Shown here: positions 23,125-31,070 of the stretch, piece after piece | Numbering within the stretch: the first letter of the stretch is position 1 | Layout of the letters: each line of letters starts with the position of its first letter | Assembly: GCF_004804335.1 (NCBI RefSeq) | Contig: NZ_SRXY01000006.1 | Span: 1-64,000 of the forward strand | Direction: 5' to 3' | DNA length: 64,000 bases | From: Pacificoceanicola onchidii | GTDB taxonomy: Bacteria > Pseudomonadota > Alphaproteobacteria > Rhodobacterales > Rhodobacteraceae | Made by a program: the position numbers and the translations under genes | Notes under the pieces: generated by a model | Told to the model about the DNA's origin: nothing | What the model saw: only the letters and a program-made list of their open reading frames with translations | Database searches by the model: none

Positions 23125-24549
23125 ATGAGCGAAAATCAGTATTTCGACGAAATGTGGGGACATAACGAGGCCCTTCGGGAGCCCTATCGCGGCTTTCACA
23201 CGTGGTTCGACGAGGAAAACCCGGCCCGATTACGCGCCAAGCAGCGCGAGGCCGAAGAGATTTTTCGCCTCACCGGCATCACCTTCAACGTCTATGGCCG
23301 CGCCGAGGCCGAAGAGCGGCTGATCCCGTTTGACATCATCCCCCGGATCATCTCCGGCCCGGAATGGGCCAAGCTCTGCCGGGGCATCGAGCAGCGCGTG
23401 CGCGCGATCAACGCCTTTCTCTACGACATCTATCACAAGCAGGAGATTGTGAAGGCGGGCCGCATCCCTGCCGACATGATCAACCAAAACGAGGCCTTCC
23501 TGCCCCAGATGATCGGGGTCGAACCGCCCGGCGGGGTCTATACCCATATCGTCGGCATCGACCTGGTGCGCACCGGCCCCGGCGAGTTCTTCGTGCTCGA
23601 AGACAACGCCCGCACCCCCTCCGGCGTGAGCTACATGCTGGAGAACCGCGAAACCATGTTGCAGATGTTCCCGGAACTCTTTTCCAAGAACCGCGTGCAG
23701 CCGGTGCAGGACTACCCGACCCACCTGCACACATCGCTTGCCAAATGCGCGCCCGCCGGGATCGGGCGCAAACCGGTGGTCGCCGTGCTGACCCCCGGCA
23801 TCTACAACTCCGCCTACTTCGAGCACGCCTTCCTCGCCGATCAGATGGGCGTGGAGCTGGTCGAAGGCAACGATCTGCAGATCGTCGATGGCCGCGTCGC
23901 CATGCGCACCACGCGCGGCTACAAACCGATTGACGTGATCTACCGCCGCATCGACGACGACTTCATTGATCCGCTGAACTTCAACCCCGAAAGCGCCCTT
24001 GGCGTGCCGGGGATCATGGATGTCTACCGTGCGGGCAATGTGACCATCGCCAATGCGCCCGGCACCGGGATTGCCGACGACAAGGCGATCTACAGCTACA
24101 TGCCGGACATCGTCGAGTTCTACACCGGCGAGCGGCCCCTGCTGAAAAACGTGCCGACCTGGCGCTGTTCGGAGCCGCAGGATCTGGCCTATGTGCTGGA
24201 CAACCTCGCCGATCTGGTCGTCAAGGAAGTGCACGGTTCCGGCGGCTACGGCATGCTGATCGGCCCCACCGCCTCCAAGAAGGAAATCGCCACCTTCCGC
24301 AAGAAGCTGCAGGCGCGGCCCGGCAATTACATCGCCCAGCCCACGCTGAGCCTGTCGACCGTGCCGATTTTTGCCAAGTCCGGCCTCACGCCCCGCCACG
24401 TGGACCTGCGCCCCTTCGTGCTGGTCAGTCCCGAGGGGATCAAGATCACCCCCGGCGGGCTGACGCGCGTGGCGCTGAAGAAAGGCTCGCTCGTGGTGAA
24501 CTCGTCGCAGGGCGGCGGGACCAAGGACACATGGGTTCTGGAGGACTGA
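23125..24549 (+). CDS. Circularly permuted ATP-grasp protein (COG2308 type)
   Basis: 474 aa, cytoplasmic. The blocks EFFVLEDNARTPSGVSYMLE, RRIDDDFIDPL, GTGIADDKAIYSYMPDIV and VVKEVHGSGGYGMLIGP match the circularly permuted ATP-grasp family next to alpha-E proteins. AGGGGAAGG lies upstream of the ATG. It is the first of four genes (ATP-grasp, alpha-E, transglutaminase, Anbu) with gaps of 5, 11 and 19 bp. The family is predicted to ligate a peptide or amino acid, with the other genes adding or removing it, but the product is unknown. Confidence 0.92.
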   Translation: MSENQYFDEMWGHNEALREPYRGFHTWFDEENPARLRAKQREAEEIFRLTGITFNVYGRAEAEERLIPFDIIPRIISGPEWAKLCRGIEQRVRAINAFLYDIYHKQEIVKAGRIPADMINQNEAFLPQMIGVEPPGGVYTHIVGIDLVRTGPGEFFVLEDNARTPSGVSYMLENRETMLQMFPELFSKNRVQPVQDYPTHLHTSLAKCAPAGIGRKPVVAVLTPGIYNSAYFEHAFLADQMGVELVEGNDLQIVDGRVAMRTTRGYKPIDVIYRRIDDDFIDPLNFNPESALGVPGIMDVYRAGNVTIANAPGTGIADDKAIYSYMPDIVEFYTGERPLLKNVPTWRCSEPQDLAYVLDNLADLVVKEVHGSGGYGMLIGPTASKKEIATFRKKLQARPGNYIAQPTLSLSTVPIFAKSGLTPRHVDLRPFVLVSPEGIKITPGGLTRVALKKGSLVVNSSQGGGTKDTWVLED

Positions 24550-24554
24550 CGAAC

Positions 24555-25496
24555 ATGCTTGGCAAGACTGCAAACGGCCTGTTCTGGATGTACCGCTATC
24601 TCGAACGCGCCGAAAACACCGCCCGGATGATTGACGCAGGCCAGCGCCTCGGCCTCACCCGGCTCGACGACCGCGATGAAGAATGGGCCTCCGTGCTGCA
24701 ATCGGCGGGCTCGCTCGCCGGTTACCGCGAGGCCCATGACACGCTGACCAAGGACGCCGCCATCGACTGGATGCTGCGCTCCAAGGACAACCCCTCCTCG
24801 GTGCTCTCTTCCATCGCCGCCGCCCGGCACAACGCCCGGCTGGTGCGCACCGCGATCACCGGCGAAGTCTGGGAGGCGATCAACGCCGCCTACATGTCCG
24901 CCAAGGAGGTGCTCGCCCGCAAGGTCTCCGAACGCGACCTGCCCGCAACCCTGCGCAAGCTGCGCCACCACACCTCGCTGGTGCGTGGCATGACCCACGG
25001 CACGATGCTGCGCAACGACGCCTATGATTTCGCCCGGCTTGGCACGTTTCTCGAACGGGCCGACAACACGGCGCGGATTCTCGACGTGAAGTATTACGTT
25101 CTGCTGCCTTCCGCGCGCTCCGTCGGCTCGACGCTCGACAATGTGCAGTGGGAGAACATCCTGCGCTCGGTCTCCGCCTTGGGCGGCTTTCGCATGGAAT
25201 ACGGCAATGCCAGCGGGCCGATGGAGATTGCCGAGTTCCTCGTGCTCGACAAACGTATGCCCCGAAGCCTCGCCTTCTGTGCTGCCAAGCTGCGCGACAA
25301 CCTGCGCTATCTCAACGGCGGCGGGCTGACGCTCATGCCGACTTTGCAGAAGGTCGACCACCTGCAGCGCACCTATCTCAGCCACGACATCCATGCGGTC
25401 ATGGATTACGGGCTGCATGAATTCATCCAGAAGATCCTCTCGATCCTGTCCGATATCGCACAGCAGATCGAAGTCGACTTCCGTTTCTACAAGTGA
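24555..25496 (+). CDS. Alpha-E domain protein (COG2307)
   Basis: A 313-aa, all-helical protein. FWMYRYLERAENTARMID at the N-terminus and a second similar ERADNTARILDVKYY element near 170 are the alpha-E family hallmarks. The function is unknown, but the gene is nearly always fused to or next to the ATP-grasp protein. The ATG at 24555, with GAGGA upstream, is chosen over an in-frame start at 24531 that overlaps the previous gene. Confidence 0.92.
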   Translation: MLGKTANGLFWMYRYLERAENTARMIDAGQRLGLTRLDDRDEEWASVLQSAGSLAGYREAHDTLTKDAAIDWMLRSKDNPSSVLSSIAAARHNARLVRTAITGEVWEAINAAYMSAKEVLARKVSERDLPATLRKLRHHTSLVRGMTHGTMLRNDAYDFARLGTFLERADNTARILDVKYYVLLPSARSVGSTLDNVQWENILRSVSALGGFRMEYGNASGPMEIAEFLVLDKRMPRSLAFCAAKLRDNLRYLNGGGLTLMPTLQKVDHLQRTYLSHDIHAVMDYGLHEFIQKILSILSDIAQQIEVDFRFYK

Positions 25497-25507
25497 GGCC
25501 GCCAACC

Positions 25508-26305
25508 ATGCGCCTTAAGATCGAACACAGCACGCATTACCGGTTTGAAAGCCCCGTGGACTACGGGCTTCAGCAAATCCGCAAAACCCCGAAAACCACC
25601 ACGCAGCAGCACATCGTGCGTTGGGAGACGGTCGTGGAACACGGGACCAAGGAGGTCTCCTTTCACGATCACCACAACAACCTGACCGAGACGATCAGCT
25701 ACGGCAGTGGTGCGACGGAGCTCAAGGTCACCTGCGCCGGAGAGGTGGAACTGACCGACACGCAAGGCATCGTTGGCCTGCATCGCGGCCCTGCCCCGCT
25801 CTGGCTCTACCAGCGCGAAACGCCGCAAACCCGCGCCCGCGCGGGCGTCAAGGCGCTGACCCGCAGCATCGATGGCGAGGCCAGCCTTGACGGCATGCAC
25901 CGTCTGATGGCGGGCATCAGCGAGGCGATTTCCTATGAAATCGGCGCCTCTGCGCCCGACTGGACCGCAGAAGACGCCATCGAGGCGGGCAAAGGCGTCT
26001 GTCAGGATCACACCCATGTCTTCATCGCCTGCGCCCGCCATCTGGGCATGCCCGCGCGCTATGTCTCGGGCTACCTGATGCTGGATGACCGCACCGTGCA
26101 GGAGGCCATGCACGCCTGGGCGGAGGCTCATATCGACGGGCTTGGCTGGGTCGGCTTCGACGTCTCGAACGGCATTTCGCCGGATGCGCGCTATGTGCGC
26201 GTGGCGACGGGGCTGGACTATGCAGAGGCTTCTCCGGTATCGGGAAGACAGAGCGGCGGCACCGGCGAGAGCCTGGAAATCCAGATCGACGTCGCGCAGC
26301 AATAG
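25508..26305 (+). CDS. Transglutaminase-like cysteine peptidase/transferase
   Basis: 265 aa. An N-terminal beta domain (RLKIEHSTHYRFESPVDYGL) is followed by a transglutaminase core with Cys in GKGVCQDHTHVF, His in HAWAEAHIDG and Asp in GFDVSNG, forming the Cys-His-Asp triad. There is no signal peptide, so it acts in the cytoplasm. Members next to alpha-E and ATP-grasp genes may cleave or transfer the peptide bond formed by the ATP-grasp enzyme. The start at 25508 is used because the family N-terminus is MRLKI. Confidence 0.92.
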   Translation: MRLKIEHSTHYRFESPVDYGLQQIRKTPKTTTQQHIVRWETVVEHGTKEVSFHDHHNNLTETISYGSGATELKVTCAGEVELTDTQGIVGLHRGPAPLWLYQRETPQTRARAGVKALTRSIDGEASLDGMHRLMAGISEAISYEIGASAPDWTAEDAIEAGKGVCQDHTHVFIACARHLGMPARYVSGYLMLDDRTVQEAMHAWAEAHIDGLGWVGFDVSNGISPDARYVRVATGLDYAEASPVSGRQSGGTGESLEIQIDVAQQ

Positions 26306-26324
26306 AACGAACAAGGGCAAACGC

Positions 26325-27065
26325 ATGACGTACTGCGTTGGGATGGTCCTCGAAAAGGGGCTGGTTTTCATGTCGGACACCCGCACCAACGCGGGGCTCG
26401 ACAACATTTCCACCTTCCGCAAGATGACGGTCTGGGAAGAACCCGGCGAGCGCGTCATCACCCTGATGGCCGCCGGGAACCTGGCCACCACGCAAGCGGT
26501 GGTCAGCCTTCTCGACGAGCGCAGCAAATCCCCCGAAGAGCGCACGCCCTCGCTGCTTGGCGCGCCATCCATGTTCCAGGCCGCGCGCATGGTGGCGGAC
26601 ACGTTGCGTGAAGTGATTGACCGGCAGGCGGACGCGGGCCAGCGCGCCGACAGCGCCTTCAACGCCACGCTGATCCTTGGCGGTCAGATCGCCGGCAGCG
26701 AGCCGCGCCTCTTCCTGATCTACCCCGAAGGCAACTTCATCGAAGCCGGGGAAGACACGCCGTTTTTCCAGATCGGCGAGATGAAATACGGCCGCCCCAT
26801 CCTGGTGCGCGCCTATGACCGGCACATGAGCTTTGAGGCCGCAATGAAGCTGCTTCTGGTCAGCTTCGACTCGACCTTGAAGGCGAACCTGACCGTCGGC
26901 GCGCCCATGGATTTCCACCTCTATGAGGTGGACAGCCTGCGCAAGGGCCCCTCCGGACGCATCGAACAGGATGATCCCTACTTCCAGCACATCTCCCAAG
27001 GTTGGGGTGACATGCTCAAGGACGCGCTCGACAGCCTGCCGGAGTTCGAGGTGCCGAAGGGGTAG
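26325..27065 (+). CDS. Anbu, proteasome-type peptidase (HslV-like Ntn hydrolase)
   Basis: A 246-aa Ntn-hydrolase fold. It begins MTYCVGMVLEKGLVFMSDTR, so Thr2 would become the N-terminal nucleophile after Met removal, with SDTRTNAG as the following conserved turn. This is the ancestral beta-subunit (Anbu, or bacterial proteasome homologue) family, shown by others to form open-ring or lock-washer assemblies. No ATPase partner is encoded nearby. It ends the four-gene module with the ATP-grasp, alpha-E and transglutaminase genes, suggesting a small peptide-conjugate cycle rather than bulk protein degradation. Confidence 0.93.
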   Translation: MTYCVGMVLEKGLVFMSDTRTNAGLDNISTFRKMTVWEEPGERVITLMAAGNLATTQAVVSLLDERSKSPEERTPSLLGAPSMFQAARMVADTLREVIDRQADAGQRADSAFNATLILGGQIAGSEPRLFLIYPEGNFIEAGEDTPFFQIGEMKYGRPILVRAYDRHMSFEAAMKLLLVSFDSTLKANLTVGAPMDFHLYEVDSLRKGPSGRIEQDDPYFQHISQGWGDMLKDALDSLPEFEVPKG

Positions 27066-27069
27066 ATCT

Positions 27070-27333
27070 GGCCTGAAGCAGTCATTGAGTTCACCCCGTC
27101 CCGGACATGATCCGGGACCTCAATGTTAGAGCACAAGCCGCGCCTATCGACGGGCCGTGGTGCGGCGAACCGACTGTTGATCCCCTCGATTTATCCCAGC
27201 CACTGGTGCGCTAGGCCGGTGTAACGCCCAGCAACAACCCAATCGCCGTGCCGTGTGGACGGCCCGTCGATAGGCGCGGCGGCCTGCGGCCTTGATTCCG
27301 CGCCTGTGGTGAGATGAAGAGCCGCTTCAGGCC
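27070..27333. repeat. Three-copy inverted-repeat element, copy 1
   Basis: Outer ends GGCCTGAAGC (27070-27079) and GCTTCAGGCC (27324-27333). Perfect 22-bp inner inverted repeats at 27137-27158 and 27259-27280 (CGCGCCTATCGACGGGCC and its complement). Between them is a conserved core with CTCGATTTATCCCAGCCAC. It also carries a GTCCCGGACATGATCCGGGA-type palindrome at 27098-27118. No coding gene; other copies at 35046 and 51580. Confidence 0.8.
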
Positions 27334-27350
27334 AAAGCGCGCCCACCGAC

Positions 27351-27381
27351 AAAACAAAACGGGCGCCCCAAAAGAGCGCCC
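27351..27381 (-). terminator. Intrinsic terminator after the ABC binding-protein gene
   Basis: On the minus strand, GGGCGC (27381-27376) and GCGCCC (27366-27361) form a stem followed by GTTTTGTTTT. It lies 24 bp beyond the stop at 27405. Confidence 0.75.
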
Positions 27382-27404
27382 GCCTGCATTCATCCACCAA
27401 TAAC

Positions 27405-28394
27405 TCAGTTCAGAGCGGCATCGGTGATTTCCATCGTGTAGGCCCCTTCCGGTGCCGCCGTGATCACCGGATCAGAGCCGCCTTCCAGCAGCGTCTGCAC
27501 CGTGCGCTCATAATCGGCCACGTCCAGCGCACCATTCGAGCCCGCCGTCAGCTTGGCGATCTCGCCCATCATGCGCTTCTGATGCTCTTCGGTCTGCGCA
27601 CCGGTCGCGTCGTTGTCGAGCACAATCTCCGCCGCCTCATCCGGGTTCTCCTCGGCGTACTTCCAGCCTTTCATCGAGGCGCGCACAAAGCGGACCATCT
27701 TGTCCTTGAAGGCCGGGTCGGCAAGGTTGTCTTCGAGCACATACATGCCGTCTTCCAGCGTCGCCACGCCCATATCCTCATACTTGAAGGTCACCAGATC
27801 ATCGGCGGTCAGACCCGCGTCAATCACCTGCCAGTACTCGTTGTAGGTCATGGTCGAAATACACGCCGCCTGCCCCTGCAGGATCGGATCCACGTTGAAG
27901 CCCTGCTTGAGCACCGTCACGCCGCCTTCGGAGCCATCCGTCGGTATGCCCAGTTTGCTCATCCAGCTCAGGAACGGATACTCGTTGCCAAAGAACCAGA
28001 CCCCCAGCGTCTTGCCCTTGAAGTCTTCCGGCGCGGTGATGCCGGTGTCCTTGCGGCAGGTCAGCATCATGCCCGAGGACTTGAACGGCTGCGCAATGTT
28101 CACCAGCGGCAGGCCCTTCTCGCGCGAGGCCAGCGCCGAGGGCATCCAGTCCAGCACGACATCCGCGCCGCCGCCCGCGATCACCTGCGCCGGAGCAATG
28201 TCCGGGCCGCCCGGCTTGATCGTCACGTCAAGGCCCTCTTCCTCGTAGAACCCTTTGTCGGCGGCCACGTAGTAGCCCGCAAATTGCGCCTGCGTGACCC
28301 ACTTGAGCTGCAGCGTCACCTCGTCAGCGGCCTGCGCCATGCCCGCGCCAAAGGCGAGAACACCGGCCAGCGCGGTATTGAGAATGGTTTTCAT
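27405..28394 (-). CDS. ABC transporter substrate-binding protein (NMT1/THI5-like)
   Basis: A 329-aa periplasmic protein. The Sec signal MKTILNTALAGVLAFGAGMAQA is cleaved after AQA near residue 22. The mature fold of the SsuA/THI5 type shows LQLKWVTQAQFAGYYVAADK and EEEGLDVTIKPGGPD. Relatives bind hydroxymethylpyrimidine, riboflavin, nitrate or sulfonates. The neighbours are pyrimidine-degrading enzymes, so uracil, thymine or a dihydropyrimidine or hydantoin is the favoured ligand, by inference. It is the last gene of the minus-strand run starting at 34043. Confidence 0.9.
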   Translation of the reverse strand: MKTILNTALAGVLAFGAGMAQAADEVTLQLKWVTQAQFAGYYVAADKGFYEEEGLDVTIKPGGPDIAPAQVIAGGGADVVLDWMPSALASREKGLPLVNIAQPFKSSGMMLTCRKDTGITAPEDFKGKTLGVWFFGNEYPFLSWMSKLGIPTDGSEGGVTVLKQGFNVDPILQGQAACISTMTYNEYWQVIDAGLTADDLVTFKYEDMGVATLEDGMYVLEDNLADPAFKDKMVRFVRASMKGWKYAEENPDEAAEIVLDNDATGAQTEEHQKRMMGEIAKLTAGSNGALDVADYERTVQTLLEGGSDPVITAAPEGAYTMEITDAALN

Positions 28395-28429
28395 TGTTTT
28401 GCTCCCTGTTAGGTTGGCTATTATGAACT

Positions 28430-29266
28430 TTAATGTCTTTGGCTCGGATGCCAGAAGGTCATCCTCTTCTCGAAAAGGGCGACCGTCCCGTAAAAGGCAG
28501 AGCCGAGCAGTGCCGCCACTGTAATCTCCGCCCAGACCATATCCAGCGCAAGTTTGCCCACTTCCGTCGAGATGCGAAAGCCCATGCCCTTGATCGGAGA
28601 GCCGAAAAATTCGGCAACGATCGCGCCGATAAGCGCCAGGGTTGTGGCGATCTTGAGCCCGTTGAAGATGAACGGCATGGCAGCCGGCAGCCGCAAATTG
28701 ACCAAAGTCTGCCAGTAGCTGGCCGCATAGGTCCGCATCAGATCGCGCTGCATGGCTTCCGTCGCCTGCAAGCCCTGCACTGTGTTCACCAGCATCGGGA
28801 AGAAGACCATGGCCACAACCACCGCCGCCTTCGACTGCCAGTCAAAGCCGAACCACATCACCATGATCGGCGCGAGCCCGACGATGGGCAGCGCCGCGAT
28901 GAAGTTGCCCACCGGCAAAAGCCCCCGTTGCAGGAAAGGCGAGCGGTCAATCAGCAGCGCGATGACAAAAGCAGAGCCGCAGCCGATGATGTAACCGGAC
29001 AAGGCCCCTTTGAAGAAGGTCTGCACAAGGTCTTCCCAGAGGATATGCGTCTTCGAGACCAGCGCCGCGCCAATCGCGCTTGGCGGCGGCAGCAGCACCG
29101 GCGAGATGCCAAAGCCGCGCACAAACCCTTCCCAGACAAACAGCAGGGTCAGGCCAAAGATCACTGGCACGAGATAGCCCACCCCCGGCGCTTTGTTGCG
29201 CACGAGAAAGACGTTCAGCGCAAAGGCCGCGGCCCAGACAATCAGGGCAAGGGCAATCCACATCAT
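28430..29266 (-). CDS. ABC transporter permease 1
   Basis: 278 aa with six or more transmembrane helices, BPD_transp_1 fold. The EAA loop that contacts the ATPase is visible as TLVNLRLPAAMPFIFNGLKI. The start overlaps the stop of the second permease (ATGA). It forms the membrane channel with the permease at 29263 and is driven by the ATPase at 30202. Confidence 0.93.
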   Translation of the reverse strand: MMWIALALIVWAAAFALNVFLVRNKAPGVGYLVPVIFGLTLLFVWEGFVRGFGISPVLLPPPSAIGAALVSKTHILWEDLVQTFFKGALSGYIIGCGSAFVIALLIDRSPFLQRGLLPVGNFIAALPIVGLAPIMVMWFGFDWQSKAAVVVAMVFFPMLVNTVQGLQATEAMQRDLMRTYAASYWQTLVNLRLPAAMPFIFNGLKIATTLALIGAIVAEFFGSPIKGMGFRISTEVGKLALDMVWAEITVAALLGSAFYGTVALFEKRMTFWHPSQRH

Positions 29267-30126
29267 GCCGCCATCCCCATCCGTTTGAGCGTGGCTTTTT
29301 CAAGCGCCCCAAGGCTCATCACCATCAGCGCCGCCAGCGTCGCCGCCGACAAGAGCGCCGACCAGATCTGGATCGTCTGCCCGTAATAACTCCCGGCCAG
29401 CAATCGCGCGCCGAGCCCGCCGTTCTGGCTCAAAGACAGCTCCGCCACGACCGCCCCCACCAGCGAGGCCGCCGCCCCCACCTTCAGCGAGGTGAAGAGA
29501 TAGGGCACGGAGTTCGGCAGCCGCAGCTTCCAGAAGGTCTGGGACGCGGAGGCGCTGTAGGTCTTCATCTGATCCATCAGCATCCCGTCCGGGCTGCGCA
29601 GCCCTTTGACCATGCCAACAACCACCGGGAAGAAGGACAAATACATGGAAATCACACCTTTGGCGACGATGTCATCCACCTGAAGCGCGGCCAGAACCAC
29701 CACGATCATCGGCGCAATGGCGAGGATCGGCACGGTCTGGCTCGCGATGATCCAGGGCATGACGGACATGTCCACCACCCGGAAATACACAATCGCCACC
29801 GCCAGCCCGATGCCCAAAGCGATGCCAAAGGCAAAGCCCAGAAGCGTGGCCTGCAAGGTGATCCAGCCGTGATAGATCAAGGAACGCTTGGAGGTGATCT
29901 TCTTCTCCGCCGTGGTCTCCCAGATCTCCACCGCCACCTGATGCGGCGCGGGCAGGCGCGGTTTCTTCTGCGCCATCGTGTCGGAGACCATTTCGGAGAA
30001 GCTGAGCGTCTGCTCCGCCCGCTCGGCCTTGGAGTAGGCCCAGGGCGCGTTCAGAACGACCGCCAGCGCGTACCACAGCGCCACAATCACGGCCACCACC
30101 GTGAGGATCGGCAGGATGTTACGCAT
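29263..30126 (-). CDS. ABC transporter permease 2
   Basis: 287 aa, BPD_transp_1 fold with the EAA-like loop TFWKLRLPNSVPYLFTSLKV. The N-terminal helix MRNILPILTVVAVIVALWYA starts at 30126, where GGGAGG lies upstream; an in-frame GTG at 30147 is less likely. It has a longer periplasmic region after helix 1 than its partner, which is common for one of the two permeases in this family. It partners the permease at 28430. Confidence 0.92.
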   Translation of the reverse strand: MRNILPILTVVAVIVALWYALAVVLNAPWAYSKAERAEQTLSFSEMVSDTMAQKKPRLPAPHQVAVEIWETTAEKKITSKRSLIYHGWITLQATLLGFAFGIALGIGLAVAIVYFRVVDMSVMPWIIASQTVPILAIAPMIVVVLAALQVDDIVAKGVISMYLSFFPVVVGMVKGLRSPDGMLMDQMKTYSASASQTFWKLRLPNSVPYLFTSLKVGAAASLVGAVVAELSLSQNGGLGARLLAGSYYGQTIQIWSALLSAATLAALMVMSLGALEKATLKRMGMAA

Positions 30127-30144
30127 GACCTGCGCCTCCCGCAC

Positions 30145-30189
30145 CAAAAGCCGTCCACGGCTTTTGCAATTTCCATCGATGGAAATTGC
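30145..30189. repeat. Twin-hairpin element, copy A
   Basis: Hairpin 1 (30145-30166) is CAAAAGCCGT-CC-ACGGCTTTTG. It shares one G with hairpin 2 (30166-30189), a perfect 24-bp palindrome with arm GCAATTTCCATC. The same two-hairpin arrangement occurs at 52737-52781, with changed but still paired stem bases. It lies between the permease and ATPase genes. Confidence 0.8.
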
Positions 30190-30201
30190 CGCGCAAACCC
30201 C

Positions 30202-31005
30202 TCATGCGTGCCCCTCCCGCAGCCCTTCGCGCACGCGGTGGGCGATCTCGATGAACTCCGGCGTGTCGCGGATCTCCAAGGGGCGTTCGCGTGGAAGCGT
30301 GCTTTCGATCACATCCGTAATCCGCCCCGGACGCGGCGACATCACAACGATCTTCGTCGACAGGTAGACCGCTTCGGGGATCGAATGCGTGACAAAACCA
30401 ATGGTCTTGCCGGTCGTCCCCCAAAGCTCCAGAAGCTGCTCATTCAGGTGATCGCGGACAATCTCATCGAGCGCCCCAAAGGGCTCATCCATCAAGAGAA
30501 TATCCGCATCAAAGGACAGCGCCCGCGCGATCGACGCCCGCTGCTGCATGCCCCCCGAAAGCTGCCACGGGAACTTCTTCTCGAACTGATCGAGATGCAC
30601 CAGCTCCAGCACGCGGCGAACCCGGTCCGCCTGCTCGGCTTTCGAATAGCCCATGATCTCCAAAGGCACGCGGATGTTGCCGCCAATCGTCCGCCACGGC
30701 AGCAACCCCGCCGCCTGAAAGACATAGCCATAAGCCCTTGCCTTGCGGGCCTCTTCGGGGCTGACGCCATTGACCGTCACTTGCCCGCCCGTGGGCTGCT
30801 CAAGGTCCGCCACAACCCGCAGAAAAGTCGTCTTGCCACAGCCCGACGGGCCGATGAAGCTGACGAAATCACCTTTGTTGATGGTCAGGTTCACGTCCTT
30901 GAGCGCGTGCACCGGCCCGTCATTGGTCTGGAACGTCAGGTTCAGATCGCTGGCCGTGATCACCGCGTCGGCGGTCTCGGGCTGGCTTGGGATAGGGTCA
31001 GTCAT
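30202..31005 (-). CDS. ABC transporter ATP-binding protein
   Basis: 267 aa. Walker A GPSGCGKTT, the Q-loop, signature LSGGMQQRASIARAL, Walker B ILLMDEPFGALD and the H-loop THSIPEAVYLS are all intact. The start is at 31005 (MTDPIPS); the longer frame to 31134 overlaps the dihydropyrimidinase. It energises the two permeases downstream. It belongs to the nitrate/sulfonate/taurine-type ATPase group, with pyrimidine compounds as likely cargo from context. Confidence 0.93.
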   Translation of the reverse strand: MTDPIPSQPETADAVITASDLNLTFQTNDGPVHALKDVNLTINKGDFVSFIGPSGCGKTTFLRVVADLEQPTGGQVTVNGVSPEEARKARAYGYVFQAAGLLPWRTIGGNIRVPLEIMGYSKAEQADRVRRVLELVHLDQFEKKFPWQLSGGMQQRASIARALSFDADILLMDEPFGALDEIVRDHLNEQLLELWGTTGKTIGFVTHSIPEAVYLSTKIVVMSPRPGRITDVIESTLPRERPLEIRDTPEFIEIAHRVREGLREGHA

Positions 31006-31070
31006 GGAAGATGTGTTCAGTCTTTTCAGGGTCTGTGTTGCTGGCTCAGGGCATGGGGGGCAAGCGCCCC

